In this document: positions 51,947 through 59,659 of the stretch, in pieces | How the letters are laid out: each line of letters begins with the position of its first letter | Numbering within the stretch: position 1 is the first letter of the stretch | Source of the DNA: Paenibacillus plantarum | Lineage (GTDB): Bacteria > Bacillota > Bacilli > Paenibacillales > NBRC-103111 | Assembly: GCF_013141695.1 (NCBI RefSeq) | Contig: NZ_WHNY01000075.1 | Span: 1 to 64,000, forward strand | Direction of reading: 5' to 3' | Length of the DNA stretch: 64,000 nt | The notes under the pieces: generated by a model | Databases searched by the model: none | Told to the model about the DNA's origin: nothing | Seen by the model: the letters and a program-made list of their open reading frames with translations, nothing else | Position numbers and translations under genes: made by a program

Positions 51947-52783
51947 ATGAAAAAACAACCGGTAAGACTAACGAATGAACAATTTATTCATCCTGCTTCC
52001 TCCTTTCAAATTTACTTCCAGTATATCAATAAGCACCATGAATTACATTGGCACGAATTCTATGAGCTTTGCTTTGTGGTTCGAGGTAGAGGGAAGAATA
52101 TTGTGAATGGAACCGAGCATGAGCTGCGGAAAGGAAGCTTGTTCTTACTAACTCCTGCTGATTTCCACGAAATCTATTCGTATCCGAATGAGCCGATGGA
52201 ACTTTATAATCTAGTGTTTGATGAAGAGTTGCTCGATCAAGAACTGCGAGAATTCATGTTTGGGCAAGTTGCGGCATATATGGTAGATCTGAACGAGACG
52301 CATCATGAGATTATAGAGTCCGAGTTTCAACTGATACGTGATGAGGTTCAATTAAAGAAGCCAGGACATGCTATTCTGATCAAAGGGGCTTTCGAGCGGA
52401 TCCTTTTGAACTTATTTCGAACTTATCACGAACGTAAAGATCAGCCAGAGTTGCAGGTCACACAGTCTCAGTCTTCAACGCTTCAGCGGGCGCTTGTTTA
52501 TATGCATCATCATTTTCGGGAAGAACTCCGTTTGGAAGATGCTGCTAAGCAAGCTGGATTGGCGCCGAATTATTTTAGTCTCGTTTTTCATAAAATGACA
52601 GGTATTTCGTTCCAAAACTACTTGCAAGGGCTACGGTTGCAATTTGCCAAATCACTTCTGCAAGCTTCGGACATTCCGATTACTGAAATCTGCTTCGCCT
52701 CAGGCTTCAACACATTAACGCATTTCGAAAGAGCATTCAAGCAGAAATACGGAAGCTCTCCACGAACGTTCCGCACGAACTAA
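51947..52783 (+). CDS. AraC-family regulator with cupin sensor domain
   Basis: A 278-residue protein. The ATG at 51947 (MKKQPVRL) is chosen because GAGGAGG precedes it; the frame opens 15 bases earlier inside that site. An N-terminal cupin domain (about 20-95: HHELHWHEFYELCFVVRGRG, GSLFLLTPADFHEIYSY) would bind the ligand. The AraC helix-turn-helix pair is at about 180-278 (RLEDAAKQAGLAPNYFSLVFHK, ITEICFASGFNTLTHFERAFKQ). It is probably the regulator of the PhyH gene directly upstream. Confidence 0.9.
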   Translation: MKKQPVRLTNEQFIHPASSFQIYFQYINKHHELHWHEFYELCFVVRGRGKNIVNGTEHELRKGSLFLLTPADFHEIYSYPNEPMELYNLVFDEELLDQELREFMFGQVAAYMVDLNETHHEIIESEFQLIRDEVQLKKPGHAILIKGAFERILLNLFRTYHERKDQPELQVTQSQSSTLQRALVYMHHHFREELRLEDAAKQAGLAPNYFSLVFHKMTGISFQNYLQGLRLQFAKSLLQASDIPITEICFASGFNTLTHFERAFKQKYGSSPRTFRTN

Positions 52784-52850
52784 AGGTGTGGGATACGTGC
52801 CAGAAGTGTATAATGGATATATCTTATTTACACAAAGGGGACAACATCTC

Positions 52851-53021
52851 ATGATTACTTGCAAATCGTGCTCCAAACCAACAGAACTCCATATGCAGCG
52901 TTGTTCGCACTGTGGGGCTTTGTCTCCCTACACGGTTGCTGAGAAATTCGATATGATGGCCGAGCTGGTGGAACAAGCATTGAAGCAGGAACTCGAAGCG
53001 AGAAGAAGATTGAAGCATTAG
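52851..53021 (+). CDS. 56-residue zinc-ribbon protein
   Basis: The start is the ATG at 52851 (MITCKSC), with AAAGGGG ten bases upstream; the frame opens earlier without a site. Two CxxC knuckles (CKSC and CSHC, 13 residues apart) form a small zinc ribbon. A helical, charged tail follows (EKFDMMAELVEQALKQELEARRRLKH). Function unknown. It follows the AraC gene by 67 bp. Confidence 0.7.
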   Translation: MITCKSCSKPTELHMQRCSHCGALSPYTVAEKFDMMAELVEQALKQELEARRRLKH

Positions 53022-53045
53022 GCGAGTAAGTTAGCATAGAAGAGG

Positions 53046-53092
53046 CTGGGTCTACCCAGTGTGAGGCACCCGACATGGTCTGGTGTTTTTTT
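53046..53092 (+). terminator. probable terminator after the zinc-ribbon gene
   Basis: A CTGGG/CCCAG mini-hairpin is followed by a short CACC/GGTG stem running into seven T residues at 53085-53092. The stem is weak. Confidence 0.5.
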
Positions 53093-53234
53093 AGTTTTTG
53101 AGGAGCACGTGTCCGCGACGGATAGATGGAGTTGTTTCAGTTGGTTTTGAGCGTAGATCAGGTTTGGAGATGGATAGTGTGATGGTGAGTGGGCAGGGAG
53201 TGACGAGTAAAGATTAGCTAGTATGGGGGTGAGA

Positions 53235-53256
53235 GTAGAGTAGAGTAGAGTAGAGT
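53235..53256. repeat. GTAGA pentanucleotide repeat, about four units
   Basis: Four perfect 5-bp units lie about 40 bp before palindromic locus 3. They are similar in composition to the GTAGAA hexamers before locus 1. Confidence 0.8.
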
Positions 53257-53294
53257 TGGCACTTTGCGACACGACACTTTTCATACTCGTCGCG

Positions 53295-53484
53295 AATAGA
53301 TGTATTTCCTCCAGTTAATTTCCATGAAATTCCGTCTAATCAGACATTAGATGGATTTCATACAGTTAAATTCAGTCTTTTCAGTCGAAATGGTCAAATT
53401 TGAGTAAATTAACTACATAATTTCCATCTAAAACAAATTATCGCGTTAATTCCTCCAGATTAGCTGTAGATTTTCCAGTTATTT
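53295..53484. repeat. four-element palindromic repeat, locus 3
   Basis: Elements start at 53295, 53347, 53409 and 53460 (offsets 52, 62, 51). The fourth (TTAGCTGTAGATTTTCCAGT...) is identical over at least 20 bp to the fourth element of locus 4. Confidence 0.78.
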
Positions 53485-53495
53485 GGCTTGAACAT

Positions 53496-53540
53496 CCCCA
53501 ACCCAACCCAACCCAACCCAACCCAACCCAACCCAACCCC
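53496..53540. repeat. CCCAA pentanucleotide repeat, about nine units
   Basis: Nine near-perfect tandem CCCAA units directly follow palindromic locus 3 and end in a C run (CCCCCC at 53537-53542). The opposite strand reads TTGGG and could form a G-quadruplex. Confidence 0.88.
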
Positions 53541-53871
53541 CCGTTCGGGATAATGGGTGCGGCATGGAAGATGCACGGCTGAAAGTTATTCAAAATGCGA
53601 TGCTAGGCTTGTGGCAAGAAAATCGGAATAATAGCGGGATTGCCAATGTGAATGAGCGAATTATCTTGCAATATCGTACTACATATGGTCTGGAAGAGAG
53701 CAGTGAAATCGAGATCGGCATCATCGTAAGGATTGTCCACCCGATCTGGAAGCATGAATATTTAAATGGACAGTGTGCTTTTGGCAACCATTATGCCTGT
53801 TTAGACTAAAGATTTTCGCTAACTGTTGCAGTAAAGTAAAGGTAAGAAAGATATCCGAGGAGGTTGTTCGC

Positions 53872-54780
53872 ATGAGCCAACAAAAGATTCATATTCCTGA
53901 AGCTGATGCTTTACTGCAAGATGAAATTACAAGCGAGCAAGCACAATTTTTCTTAGAAAGTGGTTTCCTTGTTATTCGGAATGTGGTTGTGGGAGAGGAG
54001 CTTCGACTCTTGCAGGAGCAAACGATGAAGGCTGTTGACATTGGAATGGCTGGTCGTGGTGACGAGGATTATCTGTACCGTGTGAGGAAAAATGGCGAAC
54101 GCAAATACTGGCGGACAGAGTATATTATCGATAAGCAAGAGGCGAATAAAGCGTTGCTCGCGCATCCGTTTATTTTGCGATCAGTTGCGAAGATTCAAGG
54201 GATTAACTTCATTCCTACATGGGATTCCCTCGTTGTGAAAATCCCGAATCAGGCGGCCAGCGTGCCTTGGCATCGCGATGCGTTAGTGCCTGTGGGCTGT
54301 ACAGATCCACGGCCGATCTTCAATGTTGATTTTTATTTGGATGAGGCAGATCTGAAGTCATGCTTGTGGGTTATTCCTGGTTCAAACAACTGGGCAGCTG
54401 AGGTTGCCGAGGAACGCTGCGCGCTGCCAGGCTTCGATGTCAGCGATGCTGTTCCCGTGCCAATGAATCCTGGGGATGTCATTTTCCACAATATTCAGCT
54501 GCTGCATGGCTCACCTGAGGGGGATGGCAATGCGCTTCGCCGTACCGTGTACTACGAGTTCCGCCCAGGTGAAATCGAAGCGGAATATGGTCCGCATACG
54601 CTAGAGTATCTATCGTTGAAGCAGCATATGCTCGTCGATTGTATCGAAAAGCGCAAAGAAGCAGTCTATACGTCAGGTGAAAAACCATACGACTATCAGC
54701 CGAAGGGTGCATTCGCGATAGGTACGAAGCAGGTACCGAAGACGTACCGGTATACGCATGCGGAATATTGGCGTGCTTAA
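53872..54780 (+). CDS. phytanoyl-CoA dioxygenase (PhyH) family enzyme, second paralog
   Basis: A 302-residue protein. The ATG at 53872 (MSQQKIHIPEAD) follows GAGGAGG; the frame extends upstream without a site. Iron ligands His134 and Asp136 (VPWHRDALV) and His212 (LLHGSPEG), then a double Arg (LRRTVYYEFRPG) that binds 2-oxoglutarate. It differs clearly from the PhyH protein at 51135 (longer, a different loop after the HxD motif), so the two probably have different substrates. A cupin-AraC gene lies convergent downstream. Confidence 0.87.
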   Translation: MSQQKIHIPEADALLQDEITSEQAQFFLESGFLVIRNVVVGEELRLLQEQTMKAVDIGMAGRGDEDYLYRVRKNGERKYWRTEYIIDKQEANKALLAHPFILRSVAKIQGINFIPTWDSLVVKIPNQAASVPWHRDALVPVGCTDPRPIFNVDFYLDEADLKSCLWVIPGSNNWAAEVAEERCALPGFDVSDAVPVPMNPGDVIFHNIQLLHGSPEGDGNALRRTVYYEFRPGEIEAEYGPHTLEYLSLKQHMLVDCIEKRKEAVYTSGEKPYDYQPKGAFAIGTKQVPKTYRYTHAEYWRA

Positions 54781-54789
54781 GTGAAGATG

Positions 54790-54831
54790 AGGCTGTTCCT
54801 CCAAGTAGATGGATGGGGGATGGCCTTTTTT
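54790..54831 (+). terminator. terminator of the second PhyH gene
   Basis: An imperfect stem of about 11 bp (AGGCTGTTCCTCC with GGGGGATGGCCT) followed by a T run. Confidence 0.65.
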
Positions 54832-54870
54832 GTTATGTGGGCAATGAGGCGCCAACCAGCTGTTTGTGGA

Positions 54871-55060
54871 AATAACTGGATTTTATCCAGTTAAATCTTT
54901 GGATAATCGTTACATTAGGAGATTAGATGGAAAATCTACAGGTAATTAGTGGCGTTTTAGCCGAAATGGGTAGAAGGGGCAGTTTTAGCTACATAAAATC
55001 CAGTTAATTCTAAAATGGGAGTGGATTTCGTCAGATTAGCTGTAGATTTTCCAGTTAATT
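54871..55060. repeat. four-element palindromic repeat, locus 4
   Basis: Elements start at 54871, 54923, 54985 and 55036 (offsets 52, 62, 51). The first is a perfect hairpin: TAACTGGAT and ATCCAGTTA arms around TTT. The other three follow the shared pattern. Confidence 0.78.
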
Positions 55061-55123
55061 TGCGTCGGAGAGGAGGGGGAGCAGCAATCCAAAGCCGGGC
55101 CCAAACAGCCGCGCCTCAACGAG

Positions 55124-55978
55124 CTAAGAATAAATCAAATTCGAACAAAACTGGGTTAAACTTTGCCCCGTTTTTTTCTTGAACATGCGCCCGAATGTGT
55201 GGACATCCGAATAGCCGACACGATCCGCGATTTCACTGAAGGAAAGGCTGCTGTGTATGGCCAACTCTTTCGCCTTGTTGATGCGAATCCACGTCAAGTA
55301 CTGCATAGGAGACATGCCGACATGTTGGCGGAATAAGGTTAAAATATAATTTTTGCTCAGGCCCGAAACGTCTTCCAGTTCTTTAATTTGAATTTCACGG
55401 TTGTAGTGCTCGGTGAGATAGTTTTTGATTAAGACGAGTTTGGGCATCGTGATTGCGTCAGTTTTGGCGCGGGTTGTCCCCGTTTCGAAAGCTTGTGCGG
55501 CTTCAGCAAGAATGCGCATGAGTAAGCTTTGACAGTGCATTTGATGCACAAGTCCTGGTTGACGATAATGCGAAACAAGCTGGGATAGCATCGTTTCTAC
55601 CGGATGATCCGCGAAATTACCGAGCAGATGCTTATGTTTAAAGAGTTCCTCGTAAGGGAACGCAGACGTACCAAAATGGAAGACAAGTGAAATACATACA
55701 TAAGGACTGTGGTCCTCTTTGATAATCGAGTGACGTTCATTCGGACGATGAAATAAGAGATCCCCGCGGCGCGTTTCATAGGGAATGTCGCCAACGGGAT
55801 AGTGAGCAAAACCATCGACGACATATTGTAGGATGAACTGCGTCATCTCTCGATTGCGTATCGACCATCCCTGTGGGGCATGGAACATATGAGCTAGCGT
55901 AATATACGGCGGGAAATGATAATCTGCAAGCATGCCGATCGTTTCTGCCGGCTGCATGGTTGTCAGGTTGGGAGCCAT
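55124..55978 (-). CDS. AraC-family regulator with cupin sensor domain
   Basis: A 284-residue protein with AAAGGTG eight bases before the ATG. An N-terminal cupin-like domain (about 20-130: LQYVVDGFAHYPVGDIPYETRRGDLLFHRPNERH) is followed by AraC helix-turn-helix motifs at about 185-284 (IQIKELEDVSGLSKNYILTLFRQH, FSEIADRVGYSDVHTFGRMFKKKTG). It faces the second PhyH gene and is divergent from the iron operon. Target genes are not evident from the sequence. Confidence 0.9.
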   Translation of the reverse strand: MAPNLTTMQPAETIGMLADYHFPPYITLAHMFHAPQGWSIRNREMTQFILQYVVDGFAHYPVGDIPYETRRGDLLFHRPNERHSIIKEDHSPYVCISLVFHFGTSAFPYEELFKHKHLLGNFADHPVETMLSQLVSHYRQPGLVHQMHCQSLLMRILAEAAQAFETGTTRAKTDAITMPKLVLIKNYLTEHYNREIQIKELEDVSGLSKNYILTLFRQHVGMSPMQYLTWIRINKAKELAIHSSLSFSEIADRVGYSDVHTFGRMFKKKTGQSLTQFCSNLIYS

Positions 55979-56129
55979 CTGATCAGCACCTTTCTTAGTG
56001 CTAATTATAGCATGTAGGGGTGAGCTTGCAGAGTGCCTTTGGCAACAGGAAATGATAGCTTTTCAGAAGTAACCTAAATTTTACCTTCACAGATCGGACA
56101 CAGAGGAAGTGAAATTTACGCCATTATCA

Positions 56130-56169
56130 TTGATAATCATTATCACTATATGTATGATAATCATTATCA
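56130..56169 (+). promoter_or_regulatory. Fur-controlled promoter with two perfect 7-1-7 boxes
   Basis: TGATAATcATTATCA occurs twice, at 56131-56145 and 56155-56169, both perfect 7-1-7 inverted repeats of the Bacillus Fur type. A promoter (TTGATA at 56130-56135, 17-bp spacer, TATGAT at 56153-56158) lies with its -35 in box 1 and its -10 over the start of box 2. Iron-loaded Fur would therefore block it completely. The form is not that of Zur (TCGTAATnATTACGA) or PerR (TTATAATnATTATAA). Confidence 0.88.
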
Positions 56170-56189
56170 ATCACAAAGAGGTGTTCATC

Positions 56190-56714
56190 ATGTCATTCAT
56201 CCAAGTCAAAGATCGTGGAGAAGTGTTAACGTTACAGTTCTCTGAGCTTCGTAATTATCATGGGAGATTAGCTTTAATGGCGATAGGGGTAGGTTTTCGC
56301 GTTGTGCAAGCGGCATTAAAAGAACTATACGGAGAAGAAGCTCCTGAGAGAAGTAGTTTGACTGTACGTTCAGGTCATGCAGGACCTGGCTTCCGTGATG
56401 CATTTGAATATACGACAAGAGCTGTGACGCGTGGAGCTTACATCATAGATGTGGAGTATCCTGTGGCTCAATATGATCCACACCGTGCTCAGTCCTATGC
56501 TTATGTGATTTCAGATTCACAAGGTGCATCTGTGGAAGTTGCTTTGAAGGCTGACTTTTTGCCTGCAGTATTTTATGAGTATTTGAAAAAGGGCAGAGAA
56601 GGAACTATGACGGAAGAAGATACACAAGCGAATGAACAACTGAAAGCTTCTTTATGTGAAAAAGCGCTATCGCTTCCCCAATCCGAACTATTGGAAGTTA
56701 AGAGGCTTTCATGA
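56190..56714 (+). CDS. FmdE-like protein, first gene of the iron-repressed operon
   Basis: A 174-residue protein from the ATG at 56190, which follows AGAGGTG; the frame opens upstream through the Fur boxes and is not used there. The core (NYHGRLALMAIGVGFRVVQAALKELYG, then SGHAGPGFRDAFEYTTRAVTRGAY) resembles the FmdE family (HGH.xPG..GYR.A..AL, then D.IQ..TG). The cysteines usual in FmdE metal or zinc sites are absent, and only His residues (HG, GHAG) remain. FmdE proteins are of poorly known function and often lie beside metal, corrinoid or molybdenum genes. ATGA overlap with the next gene shows translational coupling. Family assignment is tentative. Confidence 0.6.
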   Translation: MSFIQVKDRGEVLTLQFSELRNYHGRLALMAIGVGFRVVQAALKELYGEEAPERSSLTVRSGHAGPGFRDAFEYTTRAVTRGAYIIDVEYPVAQYDPHRAQSYAYVISDSQGASVEVALKADFLPAVFYEYLKKGREGTMTEEDTQANEQLKASLCEKALSLPQSELLEVKRLS

Positions 56715-57352
56715 GTAATCCATCTGATTTCCTCTTGTTGGATTCAGGTGCCAACTTTAGTGAGCAAACTGTTCGTGACGGGCATAATGATCCGAATATG
56801 AAAGTGCTCGATCAGTATGATTTCGATGCTTATGATTTGCTTAATGCGGGTCATAAATTTCTAATCTTGGATGAGTTTATTGATCAAGAATTAATGCTCG
56901 AGCATAAAGATCGGATCAAGGCATTCTTGGATCAAGGGAATATCTTGTTTTTCGGTGGACAACTGTTTCGATATTGGATTCCGGGAGCTTCGTTATTTGT
57001 GCCAAAAACGATTCATTCTTATCTTGATTATCAAGTTACTGTCCTTGATCATCCGATATTTAAAGGCGTGGTGTCTGATGATGTCACTTACAATAAAGGG
57101 GTTGCTGGATTTTTCAGCCGTGGACATCACCCGGTTCCAGAAGGGGCAGAAGTGTTATTGAGGCTGGCAGGTGAAGAGCCTACTACGTATATCGATCGTC
57201 ACAGCAGCCAAGGCACGATTATTGTGCATGCAGGACGGAATCTGCTCAAATATCGGCATGTAGTTAGTAGTGCAGGGCGGATTGGTGAGCAATTTTATAG
57301 ATTCCTTTATGAAGAACATCAATCGCTGCAGCTTAGGAGGGTGCAAGTATGA
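56711..57352 (+). CDS. class-I-amidotransferase-fold protein without the catalytic Cys (paralog A)
   Basis: A 213-residue protein with ATGA overlap to the gene before and the one after. Its plan is that of a flavodoxin-like glutamine-amidotransferase or ThuA-type fold: FLILDEFI near residue 55, then FLDQGNILFFGGQLFRYWIPG, where the nucleophile elbow would be, but with no Cys. A C-terminal HSSQGTIIVHAGRNLL strand follows. It aligns by eye with the next gene product (I.EFL..G....GQ...W.PG; then ...QGT.I), so the two are paralogs. Function unknown. The absence of the nucleophile argues for binding or a scaffold role instead of hydrolysis. Confidence 0.6.
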   Translation: MSNPSDFLLLDSGANFSEQTVRDGHNDPNMKVLDQYDFDAYDLLNAGHKFLILDEFIDQELMLEHKDRIKAFLDQGNILFFGGQLFRYWIPGASLFVPKTIHSYLDYQVTVLDHPIFKGVVSDDVTYNKGVAGFFSRGHHPVPEGAEVLLRLAGEEPTTYIDRHSSQGTIIVHAGRNLLKYRHVVSSAGRIGEQFYRFLYEEHQSLQLRRVQV

Positions 57353-57954
57353 GAAAGATAGCGGTTCTCTACTCAGGCAGCTCGCATCAGCACCGTTCTT
57401 TTACAGAACCGAAATACAAAGCGTATATTGCTGAGTTGTTGTATTTGCCAAAACTTGCAGAAATAGATCTTCATCAGTTTGATGTGCTCATTGTTTCTTC
57501 GCAGCTTCATCAAAAACTGGTTACACAACACATGGCGCAAATTCATGAATTTCTGAATAGTGGAAAAACGGTAGTTGCCTTAGGTGCGCAGCATCTGGAT
57601 TGGTTTCCAGGTCATCGTTGGGAGTTCCGCCCTACGAATTTCTGGTGGTGGCTAGAGCCTAACGCCTCAAGCGGTTTGAAACTAACCATGCCTGAACATG
57701 ATTTATTTCAATATATTAAGCTTGAAGATGCAACCTGGCATTATCATGGTGTATTTTTCCCGGAAAATGAAGTGGAGTCCTTGATCGAGATTGAGAATGA
57801 CGGTTCGATTTTCTATGTAGACAAGAAAACGACGCAGGGGACTTTAATATTAACGACACTCGATCCAGAGTATCATTATGGTTCGTATTTTATGCCTGCG
57901 ACAGAACGGTTCTTAGATGGATTCCTGCCATGGTTGGCAAATGGGCGCATATAG
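57349..57954 (+). CDS. class-I-amidotransferase-fold protein without the catalytic Cys (paralog B)
   Basis: A 201-residue protein that begins MRKIAVLYSGSSHQHRSF, a Rossmann-like first strand. It then has VLIVSSQLHQKL, EFLNSGKTVVALGAQHLDWFPGHRW and TTQGTLILTTLDPEYHYGSYFMP. The elbow segment has no Cys. Many aromatic residues and His (WHYHGVFFP) may form a ligand pocket. Coupled to paralog A by ATGA. Both could act as a heterodimer on a metal chelate or on its organic part. That is inference from operon context; no activity can be read from the sequence. Confidence 0.6.
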   Translation: MRKIAVLYSGSSHQHRSFTEPKYKAYIAELLYLPKLAEIDLHQFDVLIVSSQLHQKLVTQHMAQIHEFLNSGKTVVALGAQHLDWFPGHRWEFRPTNFWWWLEPNASSGLKLTMPEHDLFQYIKLEDATWHYHGVFFPENEVESLIEIENDGSIFYVDKKTTQGTLILTTLDPEYHYGSYFMPATERFLDGFLPWLANGRI

Positions 57955-57989
57955 TTGTCAAAATTTAATTGATAATGATAATCATAATC
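57955..57989 (+). promoter_or_regulatory. internal Fur box, possible second promoter, before the transporter genes
   Basis: GATAATGATAATCATAATC (57971-57989) matches the 19-bp Fur consensus at 18 of 19 positions. TTGTCA (57955-57960) and GATAAT (57977-57982) at 16-bp spacing form a plausible promoter under the box. This allows separate iron control of the binding protein and permeases. Confidence 0.75.
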
Positions 57990-58009
57990 ATAAAAGAGGG
58001 TAAAAAGAA

Positions 58010-59659
58010 ATGCGAATAAAAATGATGAAACCCATTGTTTTGATGATGTTAGGTCTTACTTTAATCGTAACAGGGTGTAGTGTAGGGGATAAGACAAGCA
58101 GCACTAAATCAACGGATTCCCAGGCCAAAACAGCAGAAGTTACGGCATCAGCTGCGCCAGCAACAACGGTTCCAACGCTAGATATGTTGAAAATTTCCGG
58201 TGGCAATAGCGGCTATCCGTCTCCATTTGCTTTTAGCTCATCAGGCCCATTTGGTTATCTGAGAAATTCGTTTATTTTTGACACGTTGACTTGGAAAGAT
58301 GATAAAGGTGTTATTCCGTGGCTTGCTAAATCATGGGACGTTTCCAATAACGGTCTTACATACACGTTCAAGCTGGAAGAGAATGTAAAGTGGCATGATG
58401 GCAAACCTTTTACAGCAGACGATGTCGTATTCAGCTTCAATTATTACAAAACGTATCCGTATAATTGGAACGGAGATATCAGTCAAATTAAAAGCGTTGA
58501 GAAAGTGAACGATCTAACAGTAGCTTTTCAACTGAATAATGTGTATGCCCCATTCCTAAGTGACTTAGTTGGCATTGTACCGATTATTCCAAAGCATGTA
58601 TGGGAAAATGTAACGAAACCAGTCGAGTTCCGTGATAGTGCCGCTTTGGTTGGAACGGGACCTTATAAATTGAAGAAATATGATTCCGCAACAGGACAAT
58701 ATTTGTATGAAGCGAACGAGAACTTTTTTAAAGGCCAAGTACTGGCAAAAGAAATTGCCTATATTACAGCAGCCAATAAATTGCTTGCATTGCAAAATGG
58801 TGAAATCGATCAAGCGTATACAACAAGCTATGCAGATGTACAGTCGGCTGAAAAAGCAGGCTTCAAAACCATTAAAAGCGAACCGACGGGCAGCGTAGTG
58901 CGCATTTCATTCAATATGGATCATCCGAAGTTAGGGGACAAAAGATTGCGTCAAGCCATTGCTTACGCTCTAAATCGTGAAGAGATTTCAGCTAAAGTAA
59001 CAGGTGGCACACCGATGGTAGGTAACGCTGGTGTCGTGCCGACCGATTCGCCTTGGTATAACAAAAATGTGAAACAATACGGTTATGATACCGCGCAAGC
59101 TGAAAAAATACTAGATGAACTAGGCTATAAGAAAAATGCGAGCGGTGTTCGTGAGGATTTGAAATTAAACTTGATGACATCTTCTGCGATGCCAGATGCA
59201 ACGATGATGAAAGAAATGCTGAAGAAGGTGGGCATTGAGCTCAATTTAGTACAGTTGGATTCCGCAGCTTTTGCTGTTGCACTCGGTGAAAATAAGTACG
59301 ATATTGCCTTGACTGGCCATATTGGGGCGAGTGGCGATCCGGATTATTTACGTTTGTGGTTTTCAGGGAAAGCAGCAAATACGTACTCTTCACGGGGCAA
59401 AAGCTTGAAATTGGATGAGTTCCATAAGCTTGCTGACCAACAAATGAAAGAAGTAAATGATGCGAAGCGTCACGAAATCGTCAATCAAATGCAAGATATT
59501 CTAGCTGAAGAGCTGCCTACGCTAGTCCTATATCACCGTCCTTTTTATGAAATTCATAAAGCGGCTACTTTCGACCGTTGGAAGAATACGTACGGTGGCA
59601 TCGCGGATGGTATGCCGTTATGGGAAAACAAGGTGTTCTTAGTCAATGTTAAAAAATAA
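58010..59659 (+). CDS. peptide/nickel-type ABC transporter substrate-binding lipoprotein, iron-regulated
   Basis: A 549-residue lipoprotein with lipobox VTGC (Cys about 23) and an A/G-rich ribosome site. Solute-binding family 5 motifs: WLAKSWDVSNNGLTYTFKLEENVKWHDGKPFTADDVVFSFNYY and VRISFNMDHPKLGDKRLRQAIAYALNRE. This family carries peptides, nickel, opine-type metallophores and similar cargo. Control by Fur suggests an iron or metal-chelate ligand instead of ordinary peptide. The downstream permease start lies inside the end of this gene. Confidence 0.88.
   Translation: MRIKMMKPIVLMMLGLTLIVTGCSVGDKTSSTKSTDSQAKTAEVTASAAPATTVPTLDMLKISGGNSGYPSPFAFSSSGPFGYLRNSFIFDTLTWKDDKGVIPWLAKSWDVSNNGLTYTFKLEENVKWHDGKPFTADDVVFSFNYYKTYPYNWNGDISQIKSVEKVNDLTVAFQLNNVYAPFLSDLVGIVPIIPKHVWENVTKPVEFRDSAALVGTGPYKLKKYDSATGQYLYEANENFFKGQVLAKEIAYITAANKLLALQNGEIDQAYTTSYADVQSAEKAGFKTIKSEPTGSVVRISFNMDHPKLGDKRLRQAIAYALNREEISAKVTGGTPMVGNAGVVPTDSPWYNKNVKQYGYDTAQAEKILDELGYKKNASGVREDLKLNLMTSSAMPDATMMKEMLKKVGIELNLVQLDSAAFAVALGENKYDIALTGHIGASGDPDYLRLWFSGKAANTYSSRGKSLKLDEFHKLADQQMKEVNDAKRHEIVNQMQDILAEELPTLVLYHRPFYEIHKAATFDRWKNTYGGIADGMPLWENKVFLVNVKK

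Larger units (their letters stand above)
53022..53871. other. 850-bp gap with simple repeats and palindromic locus 3
   Basis: It contains a weak terminator (53046-53092), a GTAGA pentamer repeat (53235-53256), the palindromic locus (53295-53484), a CCCAA pentamer repeat (53496-53540) and an 81-codon open frame (53564-53809). The frame lacks a ribosome site and homology I recognise, so I do not call it a gene. Confidence 0.7.
54781..55123. other. 343-bp convergent gap with palindromic locus 4
   Basis: It holds the terminator of the PhyH gene (54790-54831) and palindromic locus 4 (54871-55060). Between 55061 and 55123 I see nothing further. Confidence 0.75.

Noticed and set aside
53564-53809. 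81-codon frame before the second PhyH gene
   Set aside because: No ribosome site upstream of the ATG and no family resemblance; it could be a remnant but I cannot support it.
17926-55060. the four-element loci as CRISPR arrays
   Set aside because: Elements are only similar, some are inverted, spacers are 26 and 36 bp in fixed order, there are only four elements per locus and no cas genes.
56130-56169. Zur or PerR control of the metal operon
   Set aside because: The boxes match the Fur form TGATAATnATTATCA exactly and differ from the Zur and PerR consensus at key positions.
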